Assembly: GCA_020638695.1 (NCBI GenBank)
Contig: JACKIB010000020.1
Coordinates: forward strand, 34,104-98,103
Direction of reading: 5' to 3'
Length of the DNA: 64,000 nucleotides
From: Planctomycetota bacterium
GTDB taxonomy: Bacteria > Planctomycetota > UBA1135 > UBA2386
The position numbers and the translations under genes are program-made. Below the pieces are notes generated by a model. That model had not been told where the DNA came from. It saw only the letters and a list, made by a program, of their open reading frames with translations, and searched no databases. Below are positions 17,681-26,683 of the stretch, piece after piece; position 1 is the stretch's first letter; the number at the start of each line of letters is the position of its first letter.

Positions 17681-18607
17681 TCACGGTGGGAGCACCACCC
17701 CCGTCTGCGACGTGATCAGGCCATAGTGCTCGATGCGACGATGGCGGGCGAAGTCGAAGATCGTCTTCTTCCCGAACGCGGTGTCGTCGAGGTCACAGGC
17801 GTGGACGACCATCTCGTCACCCTCGCCCTCGGTGGCGGCGACGATCTCCCCGTCCGGATTCACGATCACCGTGCCACCGATGAGCGGATGGCCGTCCTCG
17901 ACCCCGGCCTTGGCCACGCTCACCACCCAGGTGCTGTTCTGGTAGGCGCCGGCCTGCACCACGAGGTTGCTGTGGAAGATTCGCTTCGACGGCCCCTCGG
18001 CGTTCTTCTGCGCGTTGACCGACGGCGTGTTGTAGCCGAGCAGAATCATCTCCACGCCCTGCAAGCCCATCATCCGGTAGGTCTCGGGCCAGCGCCGATC
18101 GTTGCAGATGCACATCCCGAGGATCCCGCCGAGGGTCCGCCACACCGGGAACCCGAGGTCACCCGGCTCGAAGTAGTACTTCTCGAGATGTTGATGCGAG
18201 CGCTCGGTGTCGTAGTCCGAGTGTCCCGGCAGGTGCACCTTGCGGTACTTGCCGACGATGGCGCCGGTCTTGTCGGTGAGAATCGAGGTGTTGAACCGTC
18301 GCCCCTCGGGGGTGAGCTCCGCGTAGCCGAAACTCATCGCCATCCTCGCGTCGCGAGCGAGGTCGAACAACGGGCGCGTCGGCTCGTTCGGCATGTCGCG
18401 CTCGAACCACTGCTCGATCTCGGCCTTGTCGGTGGTGTAGTAGCGCGGAAAGAAGGTGGTCAGGGTGAGCTCGGGATAGACGATGAGGTCGGCGCCCTGG
18501 GCGCGTGCCTCGCGCATCATCGCGAGCATCCGCTCGACCACCTCCTCCCGACTCTCCGCCTTCTGGATCGGCCCCATCTGGGCGGCGGCGACGTTCAGCA
18601 CTCTCAT
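17681..18607 (-). CDS. N-carbamoyl-D-amino-acid hydrolase-like nitrilase-superfamily amidohydrolase
   Basis: Cytosolic C-N hydrolase of 308 residues. The catalytic triad of the nitrilase superfamily is visible as E46 (VYPELTLTTFFPR), K123 (KYRKVHLPGH) and C168 (CICNDRRWPE). These segments, particularly LTTFFPR and CNDRRWPET, are characteristic of D-carbamoylases, which split N-carbamoyl-D-amino acids to D-amino acid, CO2 and ammonia, the second step after hydantoin opening. The gene directly precedes, on the same strand, nothing else, but follows an amino-acid ABC importer (two permeases end 27 bp before its start), so import and decarbamoylation are probably coupled. Specificity for D-carbamoyl amino acids is inferred from motif similarity. 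Confidence 0.9.
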   Translation of the reverse strand: MRVLNVAAAQMGPIQKAESREEVVERMLAMMREARAQGADLIVYPELTLTTFFPRYYTTDKAEIEQWFERDMPNEPTRPLFDLARDARMAMSFGYAELTPEGRRFNTSILTDKTGAIVGKYRKVHLPGHSDYDTERSHQHLEKYYFEPGDLGFPVWRTLGGILGMCICNDRRWPETYRMMGLQGVEMILLGYNTPSVNAQKNAEGPSKRIFHSNLVVQAGAYQNSTWVVSVAKAGVEDGHPLIGGTVIVNPDGEIVAATEGEGDEMVVHACDLDDTAFGKKTIFDFARHRRIEHYGLITSQTGVVLPP

Positions 18608-18634
18608 GACTGCGATCTCCAGAAACGTGGGGAC

Positions 18635-19300
18635 TCAGCCCGCGATGCGGTGCTCGAGGCGGCTCAGGAGCCGAACCACGGGCCACAGCAGCAGCAGGTA
18701 GAAACCGGCGGCAAGAACGATGGGCGACGCGTTGTAGGTCACCGAGCGTGCCATGTCGGCGGCGTAGAGAAGCTCGGGCAACGCCACCACGCTGGCAATC
18801 GAGGTCAACTTGACCACCTCGATGGTGTTGCTCAGCAAGTCGGGCAGGACGTTGCGCACCGCCTGCGGCAGCACGACCCAGGTCAGCGTCTGGGTCGCGG
18901 TGAGGCCGGTCGAGCGCGCGGCCTCGCGCTGGCCACGCCCGATGCTCTCGATGCCGGCGCGCACGATCTCGGCGTAGTAGGCGGAGTTGTTGAGGAGGAA
19001 CGCGACCGCCACCGCCGCGAAGGCGGTGAGCTCGATGCCGGCGAACGGCAGCCCGGAGTGCACGAAGATGAGCAGCACCAGCGGCGGCACCGCGCGAAAG
19101 AAATCGATCCAGCAGGCGAGCAGGAAGCGCTTCCAGCGCGAGCGCGTGGTACCGAGCACCGCCAGCACCAGCCCGCCGGCGAAGCCGAGGGGAATCACCA
19201 CCGCGCAGAGCGCGAGGGTCGTGAGGACACCTCGTAACAGAAGCGGCAAGGCCTCGCGCATGATGGCGAGGTTGAAGAAGGTCTCGACCAGCAGGTCCAT
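18635..19300 (-). CDS. Amino-acid ABC transporter permease (HisM/GlnP type), second subunit
   Basis: Inner-membrane permease of 221 residues with five predicted helices. The EAA loop is YAEIVRAGIESIGRGQREAARSTGLTATQTL (given as a region, about 92-122), followed by VVLPQAVRNVLPDLLSN, the canonical polar amino-acid transporter signature. Its ATG at 19300 shares one base with the stop of the preceding permease. It pairs with that permease and the GlnQ-type ATPase upstream. The carbamoylase gene follows after 27 bp. Confidence 0.95.
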   Translation of the reverse strand: MDLLVETFFNLAIMREALPLLLRGVLTTLALCAVVIPLGFAGGLVLAVLGTTRSRWKRFLLACWIDFFRAVPPLVLLIFVHSGLPFAGIELTAFAAVAVAFLLNNSAYYAEIVRAGIESIGRGQREAARSTGLTATQTLTWVVLPQAVRNVLPDLLSNTIEVVKLTSIASVVALPELLYAADMARSVTYNASPIVLAAGFYLLLLWPVVRLLSRLEHRIAG

Positions 19301-19998
19301 CAGGCACGCTTCCAGGCGAAACGCGTCTCGACCCAGCGCCCGAGCATCACCACCGGCACGAACAAGACGACGTAGGCGATCGCCCCCATCATCAGCGGCG
19401 TGGCGCTACCGGTGAAGGACTGCGCGGTGGTCGCCTGGTTCAGGATCTCGCCAACGCCGATCACGGTCCCGAGCGCGGTGTTCTTGGTGATCGCGATGGC
19501 TCGATTGGTGAGTGGTGGCACGGTCATGCGCACCGCCTGCGGCAGGATCACCCACACCAGGGTCTGGTTGAAGCCGAGACCCGTCGAGCGCGCGGCCTGC
19601 CACTGCCCGTCGCGCACCGAGAGCATCCCGGCCCAGAAGATCTCCTCGGCGAATGCGGCCAGCACCAGGGTCAGCACGAGCCACAGCACCACGAAGCTCG
19701 ACAGACTGATGCCGACCGACGGCAGGCCGAAATAGAACAGCAGGATCAGCACCAGCGGCGGCAACGCCCGCATCACGTCGACGAAGACGACGATGAGGAA
19801 ATTCAGCGCGCGAAAGCGCAGGGCGCGCAGGTAGGCGAGCAGCAATCCGAGCGCGGTACCGCAGACCAGCACCAGCACCGCGACCTCGCAGGTCACGACC
19901 ATGCCGAGCGCGATGTCGTCGGAATACTCCGCCAGGAGGTCCGGGCGGAAGAAGGTCTCGACGAATCGCTGCCAGGCGCTCAGCTCGGGCGTGGCCAC
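19300..19998 (-). CDS. Amino-acid ABC transporter permease (HisQ/GlnP type), first subunit
   Basis: Inner-membrane permease of 232 residues. The coupling loop includes FAEEIFWAGMLSVRDGQWQ and then ARSTGLGFNQTLVWVILPQ, matching the PAAT family signature of periplasmic amino-acid permeases. Five hydrophobic helices are visible, with a short amphipathic N-terminus (PELSAWQRFVETFF). A 1-nt overlap couples it to the next permease. The two permeases are of similar size but different sequence, so the channel is probably a heterodimer. Confidence 0.95.
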   Translation of the reverse strand: MATPELSAWQRFVETFFRPDLLAEYSDDIALGMVVTCEVAVLVLVCGTALGLLLAYLRALRFRALNFLIVVFVDVMRALPPLVLILLFYFGLPSVGISLSSFVVLWLVLTLVLAAFAEEIFWAGMLSVRDGQWQAARSTGLGFNQTLVWVILPQAVRMTVPPLTNRAIAITKNTALGTVIGVGEILNQATTAQSFTGSATPLMMGAIAYVVLFVPVVMLGRWVETRFAWKRA

Positions 19999-20091
19999 GA
20001 GCCTCCTCCGGCGGCGGCGATGCCGCGTCGCCTGTCCCCACGGACCCGAACGCGATGCATGTCGTGGCGCTCCAACGTGGTCTCGACGGAC

Positions 20092-20847
20092 TCAGCGCGT
20101 GACCTCGGCCACGAACTCACGTAGCCGCGGGCTGCGCGGGCGCTCGAAGATCTCCTCGGGCGAGCCTTCTTCCACGATGCAGCCGTCGTCCATGAACACC
20201 ACGCGATCGGCCGCCTCGCGCGCGAAGCGCATCTCGTGGCTCACCACCACCATCGTCATTCCCGCGGCACGAAGATCGCGCATCACCGTGAGCACGCTAC
20301 CCACCAGCTCGGGGTCGAGCGCACTGGTCGGCTCGTCGAAGAGGACGAGCTGCGGCTCGAGTGCGAGCGCGCGCGCGATCGCGACCCGCTGCTGTTGGCC
20401 GCCGGAGAGCTCGCTCGGATACGCATCGGCCTTGTCTGCGAGTCCGACGCGGGCGAGCGCCGCCTCGGCGATTCGGTCGGCCTCCACCCGCGGCTTGCGC
20501 AGCACACGACGCAGCGCCAGGGTCACGTTCGAGCGTACACGCAGGTGTGGGTAGAGGTTGAACGATTGAAACACCATCCCGATGCGCCGACGCATCGCGT
20601 TGATGTCGGTCGAGCGCGCCATCAGATCCACGCCGTGCACCACGACGCTTCCGGCGGAGGGCTCCTCCAGCCGATTGAAGCAGCGCAGCAACGTGCTCTT
20701 TCCGGAGCCGGACGGGCCGATGACGAAGACCAGCTCACCGGACCGAACCCGGAAATCGACGCCCTTGAGCACCTCGAGGTCACCGAAGGACTTCCGCAAG
20801 CCCCGTGCCTCGAGGATGTAGTCGCCGTTGGCTCCGGGCTCGCTCAT
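20092..20847 (-). CDS. Amino-acid ABC transporter ATP-binding protein (GlnQ/HisP type)
   Basis: Cytosolic ATPase of 251 residues starting MSEPGANGDYILEARGLRKSF at 20847; a longer frame to 20961 adds only Arg-rich sequence. Walker A GPSGSGKST is at 44-52, the Q-loop is MVFQSFNLYPHL (typical of the polar amino-acid class), the signature is LSGGQQQRVAIARAL, and Walker B LVLFDEPTSALDPELVG is followed by the H-loop VVSHEM. It lies between the binding-protein gene and the permease genes of the same minus-strand operon. Confidence 0.96.
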   Translation of the reverse strand: MSEPGANGDYILEARGLRKSFGDLEVLKGVDFRVRSGELVFVIGPSGSGKSTLLRCFNRLEEPSAGSVVVHGVDLMARSTDINAMRRRIGMVFQSFNLYPHLRVRSNVTLALRRVLRKPRVEADRIAEAALARVGLADKADAYPSELSGGQQQRVAIARALALEPQLVLFDEPTSALDPELVGSVLTVMRDLRAAGMTMVVVSHEMRFAREAADRVVFMDDGCIVEEGSPEEIFERPRSPRLREFVAEVTR

Positions 20848-20854
20848 CGAGCGC

Positions 20855-20957
20855 GGCCGCCACCGGCGCCGCGCCGGCGGCCGACGCGCGCGGTCTCGAC
20901 CATGCGTCGAGCTCGCGCCGCCCGGGCGGCTCGCCGGCGGGGGTGCATCCCTGCACC
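20855..20957 (-). promoter_or_regulatory. Intercistronic hairpins between binding protein and ATPase genes
   Basis: The 144-bp gap holds a GC-rich inverted repeat with 7-bp outer arms (20855-20861 and 20876-20882) and a second hairpin with 6-bp arms GGTGCA/TGCACC (20942-20947 and 20952-20957, loop TCCC). No T-tract follows on the minus strand. A role in keeping binding-protein mRNA more abundant than downstream mRNA is inferred. Confidence 0.5.
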
Positions 20958-20991
20958 GCACCGGAGCTGCGGGATCACGCAGCGTTCCCCG

Positions 20992-21840
20992 TCACTTGCA
21001 GGCCGGCACGTGCGGGGTCGCCTCATAACCCTCCATGCCGGGCACCCCGTAGCCGTACTGCACGGTCACCGCCGCGGCCCCGGGCCCCGGCGTGACCCCG
21101 AACCACTTCTCGCTCAGCTCGACCATCGTGCCGTCGAGCTTCATGCACTCGATGGCCGCCTCGACCTGGTTGCGGAGCGCCACGCTGTCCTTGCGAAACG
21201 GCATGGCGAAGACCCGGCCGGTGGAGTGGAGGTAGGAGAGCTTGATGCGCGGGTTCTTCTTCACCGCCCACGCCGACACCGTGTTGCCGGCCACGTTGGC
21301 GAATGCCCGGCCTGCGATCACCGCCTGCACCGCGTCGGTGTTGGTGCCGTAGGACTCGACCTTCCAACCCACCGTCGGCTCCAGATCCCGCGCCCACTTG
21401 TCGTAGGCGGAGCCCTTGTTCACCGCGATCACCTTGCCCTTGAAGTCCTCGAGACTGGTGACCTCCGGCGCGTCCTTGGCAACCACGAACTGGAAGTCGG
21501 TGTTCAGGTAGCCCTCGGTGAACAGCAGGCTCTTGGTCCGCTCCTCGGTGACGGTGGTCGGTGCGACCAGGAAGTCGTACGTCCCGGCCTGCATCGCCGG
21601 CAGCAACCCCGACCACTGCGCGGCCGTGATCTCGACCTTGCCCCCGAGCCGGCGACCGATCTCGTTGGCGAGGTCAACGTTGAAGCCCTCGATGCCGCCA
21701 TCCATCCGCGGCATCGCATGCGGCGCGAAGGTGCCGTCGAGCGCGACCTTGTACGTCTTGTCCTGGGCGCCGACGTTCGTGGCGAGCGCGAGCGCGGCGA
21801 ACCCCGCGACGGAAAGCGACCTGACCACCCGGTGAACCAT
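20992..21840 (-). CDS. Amino-acid ABC transporter substrate-binding protein (family 3)
   Basis: Periplasmic receptor of 282 residues, starting at the ATG at 21840 with GAGGAGTA nine bases upstream. The signal peptide is MVHRVVRSLSVAGFAALALATNVGA, cleaved near VGA-Q. Mature family-3 marks are YKVALDGTFAPHAMPRMDGGIEGFNVDLANEIGRRLG (a region, about 30-66), the lobe-2 TVTEERTKSLLFTEGYL and the hinge KGKVIAVNKGSAYDKWA. It is the promoter-proximal gene of the operon ending in the carbamoylase. The usual ligand class is polar amino acids; here an N-carbamoyl or unusual amino acid is plausible given the linked hydrolase. Confidence 0.93.
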   Translation of the reverse strand: MVHRVVRSLSVAGFAALALATNVGAQDKTYKVALDGTFAPHAMPRMDGGIEGFNVDLANEIGRRLGGKVEITAAQWSGLLPAMQAGTYDFLVAPTTVTEERTKSLLFTEGYLNTDFQFVVAKDAPEVTSLEDFKGKVIAVNKGSAYDKWARDLEPTVGWKVESYGTNTDAVQAVIAGRAFANVAGNTVSAWAVKKNPRIKLSYLHSTGRVFAMPFRKDSVALRNQVEAAIECMKLDGTMVELSEKWFGVTPGPGAAAVTVQYGYGVPGMEGYEATPHVPACK

Positions 21841-22031
21841 GGCGTTACTCCTCAGAGAGAGTGCGATTTCTCGAATGGGCGCCCATCCGGTGCCGAGCCG
21901 GCTTCTGGCGGCGCGATGGTGGGAAGGCGACGAGCCTGGGCGCTGCACTGCCGGCGACCGGCGGCAGGGCGGGCGCGGGCAGGGGCGTCACCGTGACCGC
22001 GCCGGAGTATGTCAAAGGCCGGTCGCCACGT

Positions 22032-22661
22032 TCAACTCGCCCCCGGGCGCTCGGGGCGTGGCATGAAGAAGCGGTCGCGGGTGGTCGCGTAGTCGTCGCC
22101 GCCGAGGCGGCCGATGGTGTCGAGGCCGACGGCATCGATGTGCAGCCGCTCGCGGTCGACCAGGCTTTCGCGCACCGCGATGTGGAGCACCTCGCCGATG
22201 ACGATCTCGCGCCGGTTGCCCACCTCGAGGGTGGTGTGACGGACGCACTCGAGACAGGCCGGCGCATCGACGAGTCGCGGCGGCGCCACGGCCTTCGACG
22301 CCACGGTGGCGAGCCCGGCCACCGCGAGCTCGGGCTCGCCCGGGGCGAGTGGTAGCGAGCAGAGGTTCATCCGCTCGGCGAGCGCACGGTCGACCACGTT
22401 GACCACGAACTCGCGGGTCTCTCGGATGTTGCGCGCGGTGTCCTTCTGACTGCCGTCGGGCCGGGCCTCGAGACCCAGGACGACCATGCAGGGGTCGAAG
22501 GCGATGGCGTTGAAGAACGAGAACGGCGCGGCGTTGACGGTACCATCGGCGTTGCAGGTGGTCACGAGCGCGATGGGGCGCGGCGTCACCACGCTTCGCA
22601 GTACCTTGTAGGCATCCTGCGCGGACAGGCTTGCGAGCGCGAACTCGCTCATCGAGGACAT
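22032..22661 (-). CDS. Flavin reductase-like FMN-binding protein
   Basis: Protein of 209 residues with the split-barrel flavin reductase fold. I start at 22661 because GGAGC lies six bases upstream; the ORF extends further only across the divergent promoter region. The core reads VLRSVVTPRPIALVTT, then NAAPFSFFNAIAFDPCMVVLGLEARPDG (region), a segment typical of the PF01613 family 'flavin reductase like'. Members reduce FMN/FAD for partner monooxygenases or act as FMN-binding oxidoreductases. It is transcribed divergently from an acyl-CoA-dehydrogenase-fold flavoprotein 131 bp away, which suggests a reductase/monooxygenase pair, although this sub-branch is not always a genuine NAD(P)H:flavin reductase. 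Confidence 0.87.
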   Translation of the reverse strand: MSSMSEFALASLSAQDAYKVLRSVVTPRPIALVTTCNADGTVNAAPFSFFNAIAFDPCMVVLGLEARPDGSQKDTARNIRETREFVVNVVDRALAERMNLCSLPLAPGEPELAVAGLATVASKAVAPPRLVDAPACLECVRHTTLEVGNRREIVIGEVLHIAVRESLVDRERLHIDAVGLDTIGRLGGDDYATTRDRFFMPRPERPGAS

Positions 22662-22792
22662 GGGAGCTCCAATGACGCACGAGCCGGCAGCGGCCGGCGA
22701 AGGTGGCGAGTATATCGTTCGGCAGGAGTTGGATCCCTGGCTCAGTCGACACACAATGACGAGTCTCCAGCCCCAGACGGGAGGACAGCGGG

Positions 22793-23986
22793 ATGAACGA
22801 TGCCACCGCTCCCGAGGCGCGCGACACCACCGGGCTCGGCCACGACATGCTCGCGGTGGCGCGGTCACTCGGCCCGGAGATCGCCGCCGCCGCGGACCGT
22901 ACCGACGCCGAGTGCGAGATCCCGCCACCGCTCGCGGCGCGGCTCGCCGACGCCGGGCTGTTCCGCATGCTCGTCCCGCGGCGTCTCGGCGGCGGGGAGC
23001 TGGACCTGCCGACCTACGTCCGGGTGCTGGAGGAGGTCGCCCGCGCCGACGGCAGCACCGGCTGGTGCGTCAACCAGGGGGCGGTGTTCGCCACCAACGC
23101 CGCGTTCATGGATCCCGAGGCGGCCCGCGAGATCTGGTCCGATCCCCGTGCCGCGATCTCGAACGGCCCATCGCCGACCGCGCGCGCCGAGGTCGTCGAG
23201 GGTGGCTACCGGCTGAGTGGTCACTGGGCGTTCAGCAGTGGGATCCGGCACGCGACCTGGGTCGCCGGGCTCGCCTTCGTCGAGCGCGCCGGCGAGCGCG
23301 TGACGGGGCCGGACGGCGGCCCGGTGCTACGGCACTTCGTGGTGCCCAAGTCCGAGGTCACGATCGTCGAGAACTGGGACGTGCGCGGCTTGCGTGGCAC
23401 CGGCAGTCATCACTTCGAGGTCCACGACCTGTTCGTGCCCGAGCGCTTCGGCGTCTACACCTACTCCGATCCCGCGCGCGAGCCGGGTCCCCTGTACAAG
23501 TTCCCGATGATTCTCCTGTTCGCCAGCGGGTTCTCCTCGGTGGCGCTCGGGATCGCGCGCGCCTCGCTCGACGCGTTGGCGGGGCTCGCCGGTGGTCGGG
23601 TGCCGCGCGGGATGCAGACCCTGCGTGACCAGCCACTGGTGCAGATGCAGATGGGTCGGGCCGAGGCCGGTCTGCGGGCCGCGCGCGCCCTTCTCCACGA
23701 GACGGTGCGCGAGGTGTGGCACGATGTCGAGACCACCGGCGACCTCACTGTCGAGCATCGGGTGCGGCTGCGCCTCGCCACCACCCACGCCATCCGCTCG
23801 GCCGCGTCGACGGTCGACACCGCCTACGACGGCTTCGGCGCCGAGGGCATCTACGCGTCGAGCCCCATCCAACGCCGATTCCAGGACATCCACGTGGTGA
23901 CCCAGCACGTGCAGGCGCGGATGGCGCATTACGAGTCCGCCGGCCGCTGGTTCCTCGGGCTCGAGCCCGACATGCGCTGGTTGTGA
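22793..23986 (+). CDS. Acyl-CoA dehydrogenase-fold flavoprotein (probable flavin-dependent monooxygenase)
   Basis: Protein of 397 residues with the acyl-CoA dehydrogenase fold: an N-terminal helical domain (AARLADAGLFRMLVPRRLGGGELD), the YVRVLEEVARADGSTGWCVNQGA segment, a beta domain (GGYRLSGHWAFSSGIRHATWV) and a C-terminal four-helix bundle ending FLGLEPD. The catalytic glutamate of true acyl-CoA dehydrogenases is not evident, and the pattern 'DGSTGWC ... GHWAFSSG' is that of group D flavin monooxygenases/hydroxylases (HpaB-, HsaA-, DszC-like), which need reduced flavin from a separate reductase. The divergent flavin reductase-like gene supplies a candidate partner. Substrate unknown. Confidence 0.83.
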   Translation: MNDATAPEARDTTGLGHDMLAVARSLGPEIAAAADRTDAECEIPPPLAARLADAGLFRMLVPRRLGGGELDLPTYVRVLEEVARADGSTGWCVNQGAVFATNAAFMDPEAAREIWSDPRAAISNGPSPTARAEVVEGGYRLSGHWAFSSGIRHATWVAGLAFVERAGERVTGPDGGPVLRHFVVPKSEVTIVENWDVRGLRGTGSHHFEVHDLFVPERFGVYTYSDPAREPGPLYKFPMILLFASGFSSVALGIARASLDALAGLAGGRVPRGMQTLRDQPLVQMQMGRAEAGLRAARALLHETVREVWHDVETTGDLTVEHRVRLRLATTHAIRSAASTVDTAYDGFGAEGIYASSPIQRRFQDIHVVTQHVQARMAHYESAGRWFLGLEPDMRWL

Positions 23987-24026
23987 GGCGAGGGCGACGG
24001 CCGAGCGAGGCGCGCCGGGAAGCGCG

Positions 24027-25121
24027 TCAGCAGCTGTCGCGATAGCGATCCTGAATCGCCGTCACGGCGTCGCGCCGCGCGAGGATCGCCTCCACGCAGC
24101 GGGGGTCGAACTGACGACCGGACTCCCTGGCCAGGTGGGCGAACGCATCGTCGAGTGTCCACGCGCGCTTGTATGGGCGCGCGCTGGTGAGCGCGTCGAG
24201 CACGTCGGCGACCTTGACGATCCGCCCCTCGGGCGTGATTGCCTCGCCCGCGAGCCCGTTCGGATAGCCGCTGCCGTCGAAGTTCTCGTGGTGCTCGCCG
24301 ACCACCGCACGCAGCACGTCCAGGTTGTCGATGATGTCGAGGTCGAACTGCTCCACCAGCACCTCGATGACCTCGAGCCCGCGCGGCACGTGCTGGCGCA
24401 TCACCTCGATCTCGTCCGCATCGAGCGATCCCGGCTTCAGCAGGATGTGGTCCGGGATGGCGAGCTTGCCGATGTCGTGCAAGGGCGCGAACTGATACAT
24501 GAACTCGATGCGCTCGTCGACCAGCTCCATCGACTCCGCGACGCCTTCGGCGACCAGCCGCGCGTAGTGCGACATGCGCTCGAGGTGGGCGCTGGTCTCG
24601 GCATCCTTGAAGCGGCTGAAGGCGATGGCGGTGTTCACCGCCCCGCGCAACGTGTGGATCGGCGCGAGCTCCGCCACCAGCAACGCGTTGATCAACCGCG
24701 CGTAGACCATCACGCGGGCCGCGGTCCCGGGATCGAAGTACCCCGCGACGGCGGCGTCGAAGAACACGAAGCCGATCAGTCGGCGGCGCGAGCGCAGCGG
24801 CAGCGTCATGCTGCTGCGAAACCCTGCCTCGCGAATCAGACGGTCGTGCATCGTCCCCGTCTCGGGGATCGCCTGCAGATCCTCGATCACCCGCGGTCGG
24901 TCGGAGACGGCGACCGCACGCAGGGACGGGACCTCGGCCAGGTGCACCTCGTAGTGCGAGAACAGCGGGCCGCCGTCGGAGCTCTCGATGAAGGTTCGCA
25001 GCAGGTCGTCGCGCTCGTCGTAGAGCGCGATGGCGATGCGCCCGAGCTCGCTGCAGAACCCGCGCAGCTCACCGTGGAGCTTGAAGATGCGCCGACTCAG
25101 GGAGACGAAATCGGGGGTCAT
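24027..25121 (-). CDS. GAF / HD-GYP domain protein (cyclic-di-GMP phosphodiesterase-like)
   Basis: Protein of 364 residues, starting MTPDFVSLSRRIF at 25121. Residues about 25-155 form a GAF-type sensor (SMTLPLRSRRRLIGFVFFD). The C-terminal HD-GYP domain has H215-D216 (APLHDIGKLAIPDH), H244 in RQHVPRG, the HHE triple at 277-279 and the full GYP motif (GSGYPNGLAGE, 283-293), followed by KVADVLDALTSARPYK. All the metal and signature residues of active HD-GYP enzymes are there, so hydrolysis of c-di-GMP is likely. No membrane segment, so the signal sensed by GAF is cytosolic. It appears monocistronic. Confidence 0.92.
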   Translation of the reverse strand: MTPDFVSLSRRIFKLHGELRGFCSELGRIAIALYDERDDLLRTFIESSDGGPLFSHYEVHLAEVPSLRAVAVSDRPRVIEDLQAIPETGTMHDRLIREAGFRSSMTLPLRSRRRLIGFVFFDAAVAGYFDPGTAARVMVYARLINALLVAELAPIHTLRGAVNTAIAFSRFKDAETSAHLERMSHYARLVAEGVAESMELVDERIEFMYQFAPLHDIGKLAIPDHILLKPGSLDADEIEVMRQHVPRGLEVIEVLVEQFDLDIIDNLDVLRAVVGEHHENFDGSGYPNGLAGEAITPEGRIVKVADVLDALTSARPYKRAWTLDDAFAHLARESGRQFDPRCVEAILARRDAVTAIQDRYRDSC

Positions 25122-25313
25122 GGTCGCCGCCGGGCGCAGACTTCCTCGCCCGAGGCGGGTTGCCAGCGCACGAGGCCGCGGCGGCTCGACGACGCATCGC
25201 ACGCCGTCCTTCGGGCGGAGTCGAGCATGGGAAGCCTCCGCGGTGCTCGGCCGGGGGCGGTAGTGTAACCTTCACCGCACCGACACGCACCCGACGTCGA
25301 CGGAGGCGCGACC

Positions 25314-25937
25314 ATGACCGACGTCTACGCGAGAAAGAGCTACGGCGAGCAGACGATCGGATTCGGGCGATCGCTCGCGATCCTGGTGGTGGATTTCCAG
25401 CTCGGGTTCGTCGATCCCCGATTCCAGATGGGTGGCGGCCCGATGATCGAGTCGGCAGTCGAGCGCACCGCCGACCTGCTCGCGGTCGCGCGCTCGCGCG
25501 GCGTCCCGGTCGCCAACTGCTACGTCGCCTACCCGCGTCCCGAGGCAGCGCCGTACTGGAAGGTCACCGCCGTGCCGCGCGACCTCGTGCGCGGCTCCGA
25601 CGCCTGCCGCCTCGATCCGCGAATCGTCGATCACGACCACGACTTCGTGTTCGAGAAGTACGGCGCCTCGGCCTTCTTCCAGACGCCGCTCGCGAGCTAC
25701 CTCGCCAAGAGCGGCGTGGACACCGTCGCCATCACCGGCTGCGTCACGAGCGGCTGCGTGCGCGCCTCGGTGGTGGACAGCTTCCAGCTCGGCATGCGGA
25801 CCATGCTGGTCGACGACTGCTGCGCGGACAACGACCCGCAGCCGCACGCCGACACGCTGCGCGACGTCGGGCGGCGCTATGCCGACATCGTGCAATCGGA
25901 CGACGTGATTCGTCATCTCATGGGCAACACGGGGTAA
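25314..25937 (+). CDS. Isochorismatase-family cysteine hydrolase (N-carbamoylsarcosine amidase-like), copy 1
   Basis: Cytosolic amidohydrolase of 207 residues. The catalytic triad of the family is visible: D27 (ILVVDFQLGFVD), K115 (FEKYGASAF) and C148 (CVTSGCVRASVVD), with the cis-peptide VTSG before the cysteine. The length and the N-terminal YGEQTIGFGRS extension resemble N-carbamoylsarcosine amidase (CSHase) and ureidoacrylate-type hydrolases. A paralogue with the same architecture lies at 34903-35565. Together with HyuAB and the D-carbamoylase this fits degradation of creatinine- or hydantoin-type carbamoyl compounds, but isochorismatase-fold enzymes are promiscuous in annotation. Confidence 0.88.
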   Translation: MTDVYARKSYGEQTIGFGRSLAILVVDFQLGFVDPRFQMGGGPMIESAVERTADLLAVARSRGVPVANCYVAYPRPEAAPYWKVTAVPRDLVRGSDACRLDPRIVDHDHDFVFEKYGASAFFQTPLASYLAKSGVDTVAITGCVTSGCVRASVVDSFQLGMRTMLVDDCCADNDPQPHADTLRDVGRRYADIVQSDDVIRHLMGNTG

Positions 25938-26025
25938 GCGCGCGTCGCGGCGCCCGGCGACACTGGGGCGTGCGCCGCCCAGGCTGATAAGGTTCCGGTC
26001 CTCGACTCGAACGGAGCCGCCACCC

Positions 26026-26676
26026 ATGCCCACCGTAGCCATCATCGGCGCCAGCCGCGGAATCGGCCTCGAGCTCGCCCGTCAGTACGCCGCCGACGGT
26101 TGGCGCGTGCACGCGACCACCCGCAGACCCGAGTCGCCAGGCGCCCTCGGCGAGGTGCCGGGCGACGTCGTGCTCCACGGGCTCGACGTGCGTGACGAGG
26201 CCGCGGTCGGCGCGCTCGCCCGAGCACTCGGCGACGACGCCCTCGACGTCCTCGTCCACAATGCCGGGATCAAGGACGGCGGGCACTCGCGCGCGGAGGT
26301 GATGCGCGTCAACGCCGAGGCGCCGATCGCGGTCACCGAGGCACTGATGGACGCGGTGGCCCGCGCCGGCGGTCGAATCGTGCTCGTCAGCAGCCAGCTC
26401 GGCGCGCGGCGCGGAAGCCGCAAGAGCCTCGGTGACTACGGCGACTCCAAGGCCGCACTGAACGACGCCGTGCGCGAGCGCGCGCCGCGCTGGGCCGAGC
26501 GCGGCGTCACCGCAATCGTCATCCATCCCGGTTGGGTCCGCACCGACATGGGCGGCTCCGCGGCACCGGTGTCCGTCGACCAGAGCGCACACGGCATCCG
26601 CAGCGTCATCTCGCGCCTCACCCCCGCCGACAACGGCCGCTTCCTCACCTGGCGCGGCGACGAGCACCCCTGGTAG
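26026..26676 (+). CDS. Short-chain dehydrogenase/reductase
   Basis: Protein of 216 residues in the SDR family. The cofactor loop is GASRGIG at 8-14, HNAG at 78-81, and the catalytic triad S123 (LVSSQLG), Y138 and K142 (DYGDSKAAL). The C-terminus (HPGWVRTDMGGSAAPVSVDQSA) is typical. It is shorter than most SDRs (about 250) and resembles the C-factor/CsgA-like subgroup. Arginines after the first beta-alpha unit (TTRRPES) suggest NADP preference. Substrate unknown. Its 3' end faces an inverted-repeat-bounded insert and the convergent CoA-transferase gene. Confidence 0.9.
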   Translation: MPTVAIIGASRGIGLELARQYAADGWRVHATTRRPESPGALGEVPGDVVLHGLDVRDEAAVGALARALGDDALDVLVHNAGIKDGGHSRAEVMRVNAEAPIAVTEALMDAVARAGGRIVLVSSQLGARRGSRKSLGDYGDSKAALNDAVRERAPRWAERGVTAIVIHPGWVRTDMGGSAAPVSVDQSAHGIRSVISRLTPADNGRFLTWRGDEHPW

Positions 26677-26683
26677 CAACAAC

